64,000 nucleotides of DNA from Actinomycetota bacterium (GCA_018268675.1 JAFDWB010000094.1:124001-188000), one strand, 5' to 3'; positions 46,642-55,367 are shown, counted from the stretch's first letter. Program-made: numbers and translations. The notes: a model not told the origin generated them from the letters alone.

Positions 46642-47769
46642 CTAGGCAGACGGCGGCGGCGCGATCTTCGTCGTCGCCGCCGCGTCGATGAGGGCGCGGG
46701 CGGCGTCGGGGTCCTCGCCCGCGGCCTGGAGGAGGTCGAAGGCGATCGCCCGCGTCTGGCCGAAGACCATCGTCGGCCAGAGCGAGTTGTGGACGTCGGC
46801 GGCGCCGGCCATCTCGACCGCTCGCGAGGCGCGTTCGCGGACGTCGGCGCGGGCGCCCGCACCCCCGCGGTCGGCCTCGGCGAGCGCCCGGGTCGTCGCC
46901 GCCAGTTCCGCCACCGCTTCGCCGAGGCGAGGGTCGATGCGGGCGGCGCGGCGGATCGCGGTGGTGGCGGCACGGGCGAGGACGCGGGAGTCGCGGACCG
47001 CGTAGTCGATCTGCGGCGCGGCGCCCGCCTGCGGGTCGAGCTCCTCGAGCAGGCTTCGGCGGCGAGGCGAGAAGGCGGCGATCTCACCGGCCTCGGTGAC
47101 CGCGTCGTAGAGGACGTCGACGCCCGCGTCGAGGCGCCGCGCGGCGGCCAGCGCCGCTTCCGCGTCGGCGAGGTCGCCGGTGGCGAGGGCGGCGGCGATC
47201 GCCTCGAGCGTCGCGGCGAGGTCGGCGAGCGCGTCCCGGCGCGCCTCTTGGACCGCGGCGAACGGCTCGTGGAAGGAGAAGAGGAGGCCGAAGGCGATCG
47301 CCACGGCGCCGCCGACGCAGGCGTCGAGGAAGCGGTCGATCTCGGCGCCCTGGCCCGGCAGGGTCATGATCAGGAGCGCCGAGACGGCGGCCTGGTTGAT
47401 CAGGATCTGGCTGCCGTTGAGGAGCAGGGACACCGCCATCACCAGGGCGACGAGCACCGTCACCTGGATCGCGCCGACGCCGATCAGCTTGACCAGCGCC
47501 GCGGCGATCCCGATCCCGATCGCGACGCCGATCGACAGCTCGATCGCGCGGGCGCGCGGCTGTCCCCGGGAGAGGCCCAGCGAGATGACGGCCGCCGCCG
47601 AGGCGAAGAAAGGCTCCGACTGGCCGACCAGCAGCCGCGCCAGCGCCCAGGCGACGCCGGCGGCGACCGCCGATTGCAGGATCGGCAGCCAGGCGCCCGA
47701 GAGATTCTCGAAGCGCACCCGCGCCGCGCCGCGCACGCGTTGCTCGAGGGCCCAGTCCCGGGATGGCAT
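46642..47769 (-). CDS. FUSC-family membrane protein
   Basis: A 375-residue membrane protein of the FUSC/aromatic-acid-exporter family. The N-terminal half has six hydrophobic segments (FFASAAAVISLGLSRGQPRA, RAIELSIGVAIGIGIAAALV, VALVMAVSLLLNGSQILINQ). The C-terminal half is a coiled, Ala/Arg-rich cytoplasmic domain. GxxGxxxG-like IGVAIGIGIAA and the RxRAIELSxG segment are family marks. Probable efflux of an organic anion, not shown. Confidence 0.83.
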   Translation of the reverse strand: MPSRDWALEQRVRGAARVRFENLSGAWLPILQSAVAAGVAWALARLLVGQSEPFFASAAAVISLGLSRGQPRARAIELSIGVAIGIGIAAALVKLIGVGAIQVTVLVALVMAVSLLLNGSQILINQAAVSALLIMTLPGQGAEIDRFLDACVGGAVAIAFGLLFSFHEPFAAVQEARRDALADLAATLEAIAAALATGDLADAEAALAAARRLDAGVDVLYDAVTEAGEIAAFSPRRRSLLEELDPQAGAAPQIDYAVRDSRVLARAATTAIRRAARIDPRLGEAVAELAATTRALAEADRGGAGARADVRERASRAVEMAGAADVHNSLWPTMVFGQTRAIAFDLLQAAGEDPDAARALIDAAATTKIAPPPSA

Positions 47770-47790
47770 CTGCGCCGAGCCTAGCCTGCG

Positions 47791-49041
47791 CTACGGCAGC
47801 GCGGCGCGGCGGCGCAGCAGCTCGTCGCGCTCGACCGCGTTGGCGCTGAGCGCGGCGGCGCGCTCGTAGGCCGCCGCCGCGCCCGCCTCGTCGCCGCGCC
47901 GGCGCAGGAGGTCGGCGTGGGTCGCGTGGAGTGGCGGGTAGCGCTCCAGCTGCGGGTCGTCGAGCAGCGGCTCGAGCAGCACCAGCGCCTCCTCGGGGCC
48001 GACCGCGAAGCCGACCGCGGCGGCGTGGTTCAGCGCGACGACCGGGGAGGGATCGAGCGCCGCCAGCCGCGCGTAGAGGGCCGCGACCTGGGCCCAGTCG
48101 GTCTCCGCCGGATCCGGGGCCTCGACGTGGAGCGCCGTGATCGCCGCCTGCAGCGCGTAGGGACCGGGCGGGCCGAGGCGGATCGCGCGGGCCAGCGCCT
48201 CGTGGCCGCGGGCGAGCTCCTCCTCGTCCCAGCGCCCGCGGTCCTGCTCGCCGAGCGCGACGAAGGCGCCCGCCGCGTCGGTGCGCGCCTCCCCCCGCGC
48301 GTCGTGCAGGAGCATCAGCGCCAAGAGGCCCCAGGCCTCGGCCTCGTCGGGCATCAGCTCGACAAGAAGGCGCGCCAGGCGGATCGCCTCGGCGCAGAGG
48401 TCGGTGCGCAGGAGCTCCTCGCCGGCGGTGCGTGCGTACCCCTCGTTGAAGATCAGGTAGAGCACCCGGAGGACGCCGCGCAGGCGCTCGGGCAGCTCCG
48501 CCGCGGGCGGCACCCGGTAGGGGATCCCGGCGGCGGCGATCTTCGCCTTGGCGCGGACGATCCGCTTGCCCATCGTCGGCTCGGCGACGAGGAAGGCGCG
48601 GGCGATCTCGCCGGTCGTGAGGCCGCCGAGCGCGCGCAGGGTGAGCGCCTCGCGCGCCTCGAGGCCGAGCGCCGGGTGACAGCAGGTGAAGATCAGCCGC
48701 AGGCGGTCGTCCTCGATCTCGGTCGGTTCGTCCATCTCGGGGTCCTCCGCGGCGGTCGCGTCGATGCGCATCAGCTCGGCGAGGCGCTCCGCCCGCCCGC
48801 CGGTGGCGCGGGCGCGGCGCAGGCGGTCGATCGCCTTGCGCCGCGCCGTCACCGTCAGCCAGGCGCCGGGGCGGGCCGGGACGCCGTCGCGGCGCCAGCT
48901 CGCGAGCGCCGCCTCGAAGGCGTCCTGCACCGCGTCTTCGGCCAGGGCGAAGTCGCCGACCTGGCGGATCAGCGCCGCGAGGACGGCGCCGCGCTCCTCG
49001 CGGAAGGCGGCGCCGACGGCGGCGTCAACATCGGCGCTCAC
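47791..49041 (-). CDS. ECF sigma factor with DUF6596 C-terminus (ECF42-type)
   Basis: A 416-residue sigma factor. Sigma70 region 2 is FALAEDAVQDAFEAALASWR with GAWLTVTARRKAIDRLRRAR; region 4 lies at ALTLRALGGLTTGEIARAFL, AEPTMGKRIVRAKAKI. The long C-terminal extension (RGVLRVLYLIFNEGYA, LLVELMPDEAEAWGLLALML) is the SigX/DUF6596 domain, and DGPF/YCII genes accompany this group (ECF42). It starts at GTG 49041 overlapping the YCII stop. Confidence 0.9.
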   Translation of the reverse strand: MSADVDAAVGAAFREERGAVLAALIRQVGDFALAEDAVQDAFEAALASWRRDGVPARPGAWLTVTARRKAIDRLRRARATGGRAERLAELMRIDATAAEDPEMDEPTEIEDDRLRLIFTCCHPALGLEAREALTLRALGGLTTGEIARAFLVAEPTMGKRIVRAKAKIAAAGIPYRVPPAAELPERLRGVLRVLYLIFNEGYARTAGEELLRTDLCAEAIRLARLLVELMPDEAEAWGLLALMLLHDARGEARTDAAGAFVALGEQDRGRWDEEELARGHEALARAIRLGPPGPYALQAAITALHVEAPDPAETDWAQVAALYARLAALDPSPVVALNHAAAVGFAVGPEEALVLLEPLLDDPQLERYPPLHATHADLLRRRGDEAGAAAAYERAAALSANAVERDELLRRRAALP

Positions 49042-49430
49042 GCCTCCGCTGCCGCTCCCTCGGTGCGGTAGCGCAGCATCTCCTCCTCGCTCATCAGGGG
49101 CCGCACCTCGACCGTGCCGAAGCGGGCGATCGGCAGCTTCGCCGCCGCCGCGGTGGCCGCGTCGAGGTCCTCGAGGTCGAGGATGAAGTAGCCGCCGAGG
49201 ATCTCCTTCGTCACCGCGAAGGGGCCGTCGGTCAGCTCGGTCGCGAGATCGCGGACCTGGACCGTGGTCGCGGTCTCCGAGGGCCGCAGCCGCCCGTTGC
49301 CGACCAGGGCGCCGCTCGCCGCGAACTCGTCGATCACCTTTTTCCACTCCGGCAGGTCCGCGTCGCGCCGGGCGATCTCCGCCTCGTCGGTGGGCTCGTC
49401 GGCGTAGAGAAGCAGCATGTAGTTGGGCAT
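49038..49430 (-). CDS. YCII/DGPF-domain protein, partner of the ECF sigma factor
   Basis: A 130-residue protein starting MPNYMLLLYADEPTDEAEIA. It has PEWKKVIDEFAASGALVGNG, RLRPSETATTVQVRD and the DGPFAVTKEILGGYFILDLE motif that names the DGPF/YCII family. It precedes the sigma gene and overlaps it by four bases, the arrangement known for ECF42. Its biochemical role is unsettled; family members are probably stress-linked regulators or cyclases. Confidence 0.92.
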   Translation of the reverse strand: MPNYMLLLYADEPTDEAEIARRDADLPEWKKVIDEFAASGALVGNGRLRPSETATTVQVRDLATELTDGPFAVTKEILGGYFILDLEDLDAATAAAAKLPIARFGTVEVRPLMSEEEMLRYRTEGAAAEA

Positions 49431-49566
49431 CGCCAACCTCCTGTGTCGTCGTTCGCCGCCGCTCGGGGCGGCGCCTTTGAAGATACGACGCCGCAGAGAT
49501 CCGCATTTGGACACCGCCGGGGGCGGATGCGGGCGGTCCGCCTGACTCTCAGCTACCTTCGAACGC

Positions 49567-50832
49567 GTGGGGGGCGCCACCGAACCGCTGAGCTATCGCC
49601 GTCCGGCGCCACCACCGCGGCGCCGCCGGCTCTGGCCGGCCCTGGCGATCGCGGCGGTGGTGCTCGTCGTCCTCGCCGTCGCGGCGTTGGTCCGGGCGGA
49701 GACGAAGACGATGCCTTACCTGGTCGTCCACCGGGTGGCGCCGCGGTCCGTGAAGCTCCCCGGCGGCGCGTTCAGGCCGGCCTGGCCGAGCGAAGGGGCG
49801 GCGGCCGTGGCGGTCGAGGGGCTCGGCAGCCTCGGCTCGACCGGCGGCCAGAATCCGGTGCCGATCGCCAGCGTCGCCAAGGTGATGACCGCCTACCTGA
49901 CCCTGAAGCAGTTTCCGCTGGCGCCCGGCGCCGAAGGCTTCCACGTGCGGATCAGCAAGGCGCAGGTGGCCGAAGAGCGGCAACGGGTGGCGCTCGACCA
50001 GTCGACGATCAAGGTGCGGGCGGGGGAGACGCTCTCCGAGCGCCAGCTGCTCGAAGCGCTGATGCTGCCCTCGGCCAACAACATCGCGGCGCTGCTCGCC
50101 GTCCACGACGCGGGCTCGATCGGCGCCTTCGTCGAACGGATGAATCAGACGGCGGGCGAACTGGGGATGGCGGCGACCACCTACACCGACCCGAGCGGCT
50201 ACGAAGCGAGCACGGTCTCGACCGCCGCCGACCAGATGAAGCTGGCGCGGGTGGCGATGGCGGACCCGACCTTCGCCCAGATCGTGGCCAAGCCCTCGAC
50301 CGTGCTGCCGGTGGTCGGGCGCGTCGTCAACTACAACGAACTGGTCGGCCACGACGGCTACGTCGGGATCAAGACCGGCTCCGACGAAGCGGCGGGCGGC
50401 TGCCTGCTCTTCGCCAAGCGGATGACGGCGGGCGGGAAGACGTTCACCGTGCTGGGGGCGATCTTCGGCCAGCGCGAAGGCGAACTGGTGAGTGCCGCCC
50501 TGGCAGGCGCCGACCGGCTCGCCGGCTCGGTCGCCGCCGGGGTCGAGGAGCGGGTCGCGGTCCCCGCCGGGACCACGGTGATGCGGCTCGAGAACGCCGA
50601 CGGGAACACCGTCCCGGTAAAGACCGCGCGGACGCTGCGCGAGGTCGGCTGGCCCGGGATGCGGACGAGCCTCCACCTCGGCGTCGGCCCCGCCCGGCGC
50701 AGCGCCCGGCAGGGCGAACGGCTGGGGACGCTGATCGTGCGCGGGCCGAGTGGGGTCGCGCGCACGCCGGTCGTGGCGGCGGCGACGCTCGGCGAACCGT
50801 CGCTCGCCTGGCGCCTCCAGCACCTGCCTTAG
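49567..50832 (+). CDS. D-alanyl-D-alanine carboxypeptidase (DacA/PBP5-like)
   Basis: A 421-residue membrane-anchored peptidase trimming peptidoglycan pentapeptides. An N-terminal anchor (RRRLWPALAIAAVVLVVLAV) precedes the catalytic domain. SxxK is in PIASVAKVMTAYL, SxN in LMLPSANNIAALLAVHDAGS, KTG in YVGIKTGSDEAAGG. A C-terminal beta-sandwich follows (VAVPAGTTVMRLENADGNTV). Start GTG 49567, divergent from YCII by 137 bases. Confidence 0.92.
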   Translation: MGGATEPLSYRRPAPPPRRRRLWPALAIAAVVLVVLAVAALVRAETKTMPYLVVHRVAPRSVKLPGGAFRPAWPSEGAAAVAVEGLGSLGSTGGQNPVPIASVAKVMTAYLTLKQFPLAPGAEGFHVRISKAQVAEERQRVALDQSTIKVRAGETLSERQLLEALMLPSANNIAALLAVHDAGSIGAFVERMNQTAGELGMAATTYTDPSGYEASTVSTAADQMKLARVAMADPTFAQIVAKPSTVLPVVGRVVNYNELVGHDGYVGIKTGSDEAAGGCLLFAKRMTAGGKTFTVLGAIFGQREGELVSAALAGADRLAGSVAAGVEERVAVPAGTTVMRLENADGNTVPVKTARTLREVGWPGMRTSLHLGVGPARRSARQGERLGTLIVRGPSGVARTPVVAAATLGEPSLAWRLQHLP

Positions 50833-50838
50833 CAGCCG

Positions 50839-51132
50839 CTACTCCGTCTTCTCGCCTTCCATCGGCGCCGCCGCGGTCGCCACCGGGGTCGGGGCGCCGG
50901 CGCCGGCGACCGGGGCGGCCGTCGCGGCCGGCGGGGCCTCTACCGGGGCGGGGACGCTCTCCACCGGGGTGTCGGTGGAAGCCTTGTCCTTCCCCTCGAT
51001 CGATTCTTTGAACTGCCTGATGCCGGAGCCGAGTGAGCGCCCCGCCTCCGGGAGCTTTTTCGGTCCGAGGACGAGGATGGCGATGATGAGGACCACCAAC
51101 AGGTGCATGGGGCTCTCCAGGCCACTGAACAT
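50839..51132 (-). CDS. tatA: Twin-arginine translocase subunit TatA
   Basis: A 97-residue TatA. The N-terminus MFSGLESPMHLLVVLIIAIL contains the single membrane helix, followed by the hinge VLGPKKLPEAGRSLGSGIRQ and an amphipathic helix FKESIEGKDKAS, then a Pro/Ala-rich tail. GGAGG-like AAGAGGAGG lies before the ATG at 51132 on the minus strand. It pores folded proteins across the membrane with TatC. tatC is not in the window. Confidence 0.92.
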   Translation of the reverse strand: MFSGLESPMHLLVVLIIAILVLGPKKLPEAGRSLGSGIRQFKESIEGKDKASTDTPVESVPAPVEAPPAATAAPVAGAGAPTPVATAAAPMEGEKTE

Positions 51133-51247
51133 GCGCACCTCCTCTTTGGTCGGATTGCGGGGCTGCGGCCGGGGCGGACCGCACTGCAAATCCTACGCCG
51201 CGCGGGCATCGGGGGATAGAGCGGGCAGTGGCCTGAGGGTCGGGGGC

Positions 51248-53014
51248 TCAGTTGCCGTGCGCGGACTTGTTGAGGCCCGCGGTCGGCTTGCTGACGATGA
51301 CCTTCGCGCAGTCCTGCGGTTCGGGGTCGATCTTGTCGACGATCGCCGTCCCTTCCGGGCGGCCCTTTTCACCGCACTGGATGTACCAGTCGCGGACGGA
51401 GTCGGTGGCGACGATGACGTCGTTCCCGCCGCGGCCGAAGAAGCTGTCGACGCCGGGCTGGCCGATCATCACGTTGGCGCGCGAGTCGCCGATCAGCATG
51501 TCGTTGTCGAAGGAGCCCTCGATGTTCTCGTCGGAGCGCGGGAGGCGGACTTTGTCGCAGTGCTTGACCGCGTCGATCCAGGCCCAGCCTTGGGCCAGCG
51601 AGATGTAGAGCGTGCCGGGGTGGGCCTGGGTCTCGGCGAAGGAGGCGTTGTCTTCCCCGGGGCCGCCGTCGAGGACTCCGCCCGCGCAGCCGCCGCCCGC
51701 CGCCAGCAGGTCGCCGCCGCCTTCGCCGTAGAGGTAGGTCGGCCCGGGCAGGCCGCCGATCAGCCCGTCGGAGCCTTCGCCGCCGTAGAGGTGATCGGAG
51801 CCGGGGCCTGACTGGAGCAGGTCTTCCTCGGGGCCGCCGTGGACCGTGTCGTTGCCGTCGCCGCCGTTGACGCGGACGAAGTCGACCGCTTCGAGGCTGC
51901 TCTTGACTTCGAAGCTGTCGTTGCCGGGCCCGAGATCGGCCATCAGCCAGCGCGCCGGGCCGAAGGTCGGGCAGGTGACCTGCTTCGGTTCGCCGGGCGT
52001 GGGCGCGCAGTCGGAGCCTGCGGCGAGGCGCGCCGCGCCGCTCACCGTGAAGTACCCGGTTGCCCGCGGCGCTTCGCTCCCCTTCGGTTCGGCGGGCGTG
52101 GCTTCGCCGGGAGCGCCCGCGGTCCCCGCTTCGATTTCCGTGTAGGAGACGGTGAGGTGGTCGGGGCCGGCGCCGCCGACGATCTGCAGCCCGCCGCCGC
52201 CTTCCGGGCTGGGGTCGAGGGTGACGTAGGCGGAGCCGCGCGGCGCCGGTTCCCTGCCGCAGGAGATGCGGACCGCACCGCCCTCGCACTTGTCGTCGCC
52301 CTGGCCGCCGTTCAGCGTGTCGCGCCCGCCGCCGCCGCGGATCGTGTCGTTGCCGGGCCCGCCGACGATCAGGTTGGGGTGCTTGTCGCCGATCAGGGTG
52401 TCGTGGAAGGCGGAGCCTTCGATCGACTCGAAGCGGAAGAGGCGGTCGTGGCCGTCGCCGAGCGCCTTGTGCCGGGGCAGCGAGACCCAGACACCGCTGC
52501 CCTTGCGGCCCGCCACCGCGGTCGAGAAGGAGGCGATGTCACCCTTGCCGGGGCCGCCGTCCATGCGGTCGTAGCCGTAGTCGCCGCGGACGAGGTCTTC
52601 GTTGCCGGGGCCGCCGTTGACGGTGTCGATGCCGAGCCCGCCGCTCACTTCGTCGCGGTTGCCGGGGCCGCCGCTGACGTGGTCGTCGCCGAGGTCGCCG
52701 AAGACGCGGTCGGTCCCCTGGCCGCCTTCGATCCAGTCGTTGCCGCGGCCGCCGTGGATCAGATCGTTCCCCGGGCCGCCGCAGATGACGTCGTTGCCGA
52801 GCCCGCCGTAGACGGTGTCGTCGCCCGGCCCGGCCCAGATCACGTCGGCCTTGTCGGTGCCGTGGATGACGTCGTTGCCGCCGGTGCCGACGATCGTCGC
52901 CTTCCTCCCGTCGCACATCGGCGTGGCGCCGGTTTCGGCGGCGGCGGGGGTGACGGCGAGGAAGGCGCCGATCGCGCAGGCGAGCAGGACGATGGGGACG
53001 AGACGGCGCGACAC
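51248..53014 (-). CDS. RTX-repeat (hemolysin-type calcium-binding) exported protein
   Basis: A 588-residue protein. Starts at GTG 53014 with SRRLVPIVLLACAIGAFLAV, a signal peptide ending TPAAAE. Residues about 40-155 and 175-215 carry tandem GGxGxDxU nonapeptides such as GGNDVIHGTDKADVIWAGPG and GDDTVYGGLGNDVICGGPGN; another set lies near 340-420 and 500-530. These bind Ca2+ and form beta-rolls. No lipase or protease catalytic domain was recognised between them. RTX repeats are usually exported; here a Sec signal rather than a type I system is used. Highly repetitive, so assembly errors are possible. Confidence 0.87.
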   Translation of the reverse strand: MSRRLVPIVLLACAIGAFLAVTPAAAETGATPMCDGRKATIVGTGGNDVIHGTDKADVIWAGPGDDTVYGGLGNDVICGGPGNDLIHGGRGNDWIEGGQGTDRVFGDLGDDHVSGGPGNRDEVSGGLGIDTVNGGPGNEDLVRGDYGYDRMDGGPGKGDIASFSTAVAGRKGSGVWVSLPRHKALGDGHDRLFRFESIEGSAFHDTLIGDKHPNLIVGGPGNDTIRGGGGRDTLNGGQGDDKCEGGAVRISCGREPAPRGSAYVTLDPSPEGGGGLQIVGGAGPDHLTVSYTEIEAGTAGAPGEATPAEPKGSEAPRATGYFTVSGAARLAAGSDCAPTPGEPKQVTCPTFGPARWLMADLGPGNDSFEVKSSLEAVDFVRVNGGDGNDTVHGGPEEDLLQSGPGSDHLYGGEGSDGLIGGLPGPTYLYGEGGGDLLAAGGGCAGGVLDGGPGEDNASFAETQAHPGTLYISLAQGWAWIDAVKHCDKVRLPRSDENIEGSFDNDMLIGDSRANVMIGQPGVDSFFGRGGNDVIVATDSVRDWYIQCGEKGRPEGTAIVDKIDPEPQDCAKVIVSKPTAGLNKSAHGN

Positions 53015-53089
53015 CGTGGGAATTCTGCCGCCTCGGGCGGCGTCGCGCCGCCCGGGCCGGGTCGGGATCCGATGATCTAGCGTGGCCGG

Positions 53090-53980
53090 ATGGCGACTCG
53101 GTCCGAAGCCGACGAGAGCATCCGCGGCAATCCCGCGGTGGCCGTGGGCCTGGTGGCGACGGCGATCGTCTCGGTCCAGTGTGGGTCGGCGCTGGCGACC
53201 ACCCTCTTCGACCGGGTCGGGCCCGCGGGGGCCGTCTTCCTGCGCTCGACCTTCGCGGCGCTGATCCTGTTGGCGATCGCGCACCGCGACGTCGCCCGGC
53301 TGCGGCGGTCCGACCTGCGCGACGTCGCCCTCTTCGGCGTCAACCTGGCGGCGATGAATTTCAGCTTCTACCAGTCGATCGACCGCCTGCCGCTCGGCGT
53401 CGCCGTCACGCTCGAGTTCTGCGGGCCGCTGGCGGTCGCCGTGTTCGGCTCGCGGCGGCGGCGCGACCTGCTCTGGGCGGCGCTCGCGGCGGTCGGCATC
53501 GTGCTCCTCTCGGGCGACTTCGGCGGCGGCGCGATCGACCCCCTCGGGGCGCTCCTGGCCCTCACGGCGGGCGCCTGCTGGGGTCTCTACATCCTGATGA
53601 GCGCCCGCGTCGGCGGCCGCTCGGAGGGTCTCGGCGGCCTCGCGGTGGCGATGTCGATCTCGGCCTGCCTCCTCGCCCCGGCGGGCCTCGCCGCGGGCGC
53701 CGGGAAGATGGCCTCGGCCGAAGTCCTCGCCCGTGGCCTCGGCGTCGGCGTCCTCAGCTCCGCCATCCCCTACGCCTTCGAGATCGAGGCCCTCCGCCGC
53801 CTCCCGAACGCCGTCTTCGGCGTGATGATGAGCCTCGAGCCGGGCGTCGCCGCCCTGATCGGCTTCCTCGCCCTCGGCCAGGGCCTCTCCTGGGTCGAAG
53901 CGATGGCGATCGCCCTGGTGGTCGCCGCAAGCGCCGGGGCGCTGCACTCGGCGGCGACGCCGGCGCCGCGGGACGGGTAG
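53090..53980 (+). CDS. EamA/RhtA-family exporter
   Basis: A 296-residue ten-helix transporter of the drug/metabolite superfamily. Each half carries an EamA repeat: AVAVGLVATAIVSVQCGSAL through LRSTFAALILLAIAHRD, then SFYQSIDRLPLGVAVTLEFC and GVVMSLEPGVAALIGFLALG-like VFGVMMSLEPGVAALIGFLA. The pair LPLGVAVTLEFCGPLAVAV and MSLEPGVAALIGFLALGQ match RhtA threonine/homoserine exporters. Substrate unknown. Confidence 0.9.
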   Translation: MATRSEADESIRGNPAVAVGLVATAIVSVQCGSALATTLFDRVGPAGAVFLRSTFAALILLAIAHRDVARLRRSDLRDVALFGVNLAAMNFSFYQSIDRLPLGVAVTLEFCGPLAVAVFGSRRRRDLLWAALAAVGIVLLSGDFGGGAIDPLGALLALTAGACWGLYILMSARVGGRSEGLGGLAVAMSISACLLAPAGLAAGAGKMASAEVLARGLGVGVLSSAIPYAFEIEALRRLPNAVFGVMMSLEPGVAALIGFLALGQGLSWVEAMAIALVVAASAGALHSAATPAPRDG

Positions 53981-54051
53981 CGGGGAAAGCTGGCGCCCGG
54001 GCCGCCTGCCGCCCCTAGGCCTGCGCCAGATCGTGGGACCCCCGGCCTTCC

Positions 54052-54090
54052 GGTGTTCCTTACTTGCATATATGGCAAGTAAGGAACACC
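54052..54090. repeat. Dispersed palindrome, family A, copy 2
   Basis: GGTGTTCCTTACTTGC (54052-54067) pairs perfectly with GCAAGTAAGGAACACC (54075-54090) around ATATATG. It shares CCCCGGCCTTCC and CGCAGGG flanks with copy 1 at 25685-25721. It differs by paired changes in the stem (CCCTAC/GTAGGG versus CCTTAC/GTAAGG), evidence for selection on pairing or gene conversion. Confidence 0.85.
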
Positions 54091-54167
54091 GCAGGGATCG
54101 GGGGACGCCGGGCGCGCCCGGGCGCCGCGAGGTGCCGGCCGCCCGGCCCTTCGGGTACAACCGTTCT

Positions 54168-54932
54168 GTGGCGGGACGGGGCAAGGCGAAAGGGAAGGGG
54201 GTGCGGGTGGTCGTGCGGGGGCGGGTGCAGGGCATCGGCTTCCGCGAAGCGACGGTGCGGCGGGCGGCGGCGCTCGGGGTGTTCGGGTGGGTGCGGAACG
54301 GGGACGACGGCACGCTGCTCGTCCATGCCGAGGGGGCGGAGGAGGCGGTCGATGCGTTGGTGGAGTGGCTCGGGGAGGGGCCGCGCGGGGCGGCGGTCGC
54401 GGAGGTCGAGGTGGAGAAGGGGAAGGTCGAAGGCCATGAGCAGTTCGCGATCCGCGGGATCGCCGCCGGGGTCTTCGTCGTCCAGGAGCACCAGGCGACG
54501 GCGCATCACTGGGACCTGCGGCTCGAGGTCGACGGGGTGATGCGCTCCTGGGCGGTGCCGAAAGGGCCCTCGATGGACCCGGCGCAGAAACGACTCGCGG
54601 TGCAGGTCGAGGACCACGAGAAGTCCCACAACGATTTCGAAGGGCGCGCGGGGGAGGGCGGCGTGATCGTCTGGGACCGCGGCACCTACGAGCAGGGCGG
54701 CCGGGTGGCCTGGCCGGAGGCGCTCGAGCGCGGGCACGCGGTCTTCGTCCTCCACGGCGAGAAGCTCGAGGGCGGCTTCGCCCTGCAGCGCACGCGACCG
54801 GGGGAGAAGCCGCAGTGGCTCCTGATCAAGCGCAAGGACGACGCCGCGCGCCCGGGCTCCGACGTGGTCGCCGAGGCCCCTCGATCGGTGGTGAGCGGCC
54901 GGACGCTCGCCGACGTCGTCGCCGGCGACTGA
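54168..54932 (+). CDS. Acylphosphatase fused to LigD-type 3'-phosphoesterase domain
   Basis: A 254-residue fusion. Residues 12-100 are acylphosphatase: RVVVRGRVQGIGFREATVRR with the catalytic Arg, GWVRNGDDGTLLVHAEG with the Asn. Residues 105-230 are the phosphoesterase domain of LigD: FVVQEHQATAHHWDLRLEVD, GVMRSWAVPKGPSMDP, VEDHEKSHNDFEG and WLLIKRKDD. The His-Asp set (EH, HH.D) for metal and 3'-end processing is kept. No ligase or polymerase domain is attached. Start GTG 54168; an earlier frame would cross the palindrome at 54052. The fusion is unusual. Confidence 0.88.
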   Translation: MAGRGKAKGKGVRVVVRGRVQGIGFREATVRRAAALGVFGWVRNGDDGTLLVHAEGAEEAVDALVEWLGEGPRGAAVAEVEVEKGKVEGHEQFAIRGIAAGVFVVQEHQATAHHWDLRLEVDGVMRSWAVPKGPSMDPAQKRLAVQVEDHEKSHNDFEGRAGEGGVIVWDRGTYEQGGRVAWPEALERGHAVFVLHGEKLEGGFALQRTRPGEKPQWLLIKRKDDAARPGSDVVAEAPRSVVSGRTLADVVAGD

Positions 54933-54988
54933 GCCCCGGCGCAGCTTTCCTTGCAGATCCCCTTTTCCGCCGCGGGTGATGGCACACT

Positions 54989-55002
54989 CGAACATATGTT
55001 CG
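54989..55002. promoter_or_regulatory. SOS box (LexA-type), overlapping a start codon
   Basis: CGAAC-ATAT-GTTCG is a perfect 14-base palindrome matching the LexA consensus of actinobacteria and Bacillus (CGAAC-N4-GTTCG). It overlaps the ATG of the following small gene, whose ATG is its central bases 54996-54998. TTGCAG near 54953 could be a -35. Confidence 0.78.
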
Positions 55003-55334
55003 TAGAAACGCATGACATAGACGCGATTGGGCTCCGCGACGGGGTCGCGGAGGTGGAGACGAGCGAGCGGCGGCCGCTGCTGCGGGTGGTTCATGACGCC
55101 GACCGGGAGCGCGAGGCGCAGGCGATCATCCTGCGGCTCGTCCTCACAGAACGGCCCGCGGAACTGCGGACCTGCGCGGTGATGGCGCGGATCGGCGATC
55201 CCGAGATGGCCGGTCGGGCGATCACGGCACTGGTCGAGGCCGGGCTGCTGCTGAAGGTCGACGAGTACGTCCTCGCGACGACCGCCGCGGTCGACCTCCA
55301 CGCGCTCGGCAACACCGCCCCGCAGGCCGCCTGA
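54996..55334 (+). CDS. Small winged-helix-like protein under an SOS box
   Basis: A 112-residue protein beginning MFVETHDIDAIGLRDGVAEV. It contains HDADREREAQAIILRLVLTE, RPAELRTCAVMARIGDPEMA and GRAITALVEAGLLLKVDEYV, which look like helices 1-3 and wing of a winged HTH similar to those in small transcriptional regulators. The ATG lies within a LexA-type box, so the transcript would be leaderless or the true start is slightly different. Next to a LigD-phosphoesterase gene, a DNA-damage link is likely. Confidence 0.72.
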   Translation: MFVETHDIDAIGLRDGVAEVETSERRPLLRVVHDADREREAQAIILRLVLTERPAELRTCAVMARIGDPEMAGRAITALVEAGLLLKVDEYVLATTAAVDLHALGNTAPQAA

Positions 55335-55367
55335 GTCGCCGCGACGCCCGCCGCCTAAGCTCCATCC

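Noticed and set aside
51589-53080. Repetitive DNA in the RTX gene as a possible CRISPR or tandem repeat array
   Set aside because: The repeats are in-frame GGxGxD nonapeptide codons of one protein without unique spacers; no CRISPR structure is seen anywhere in the window.
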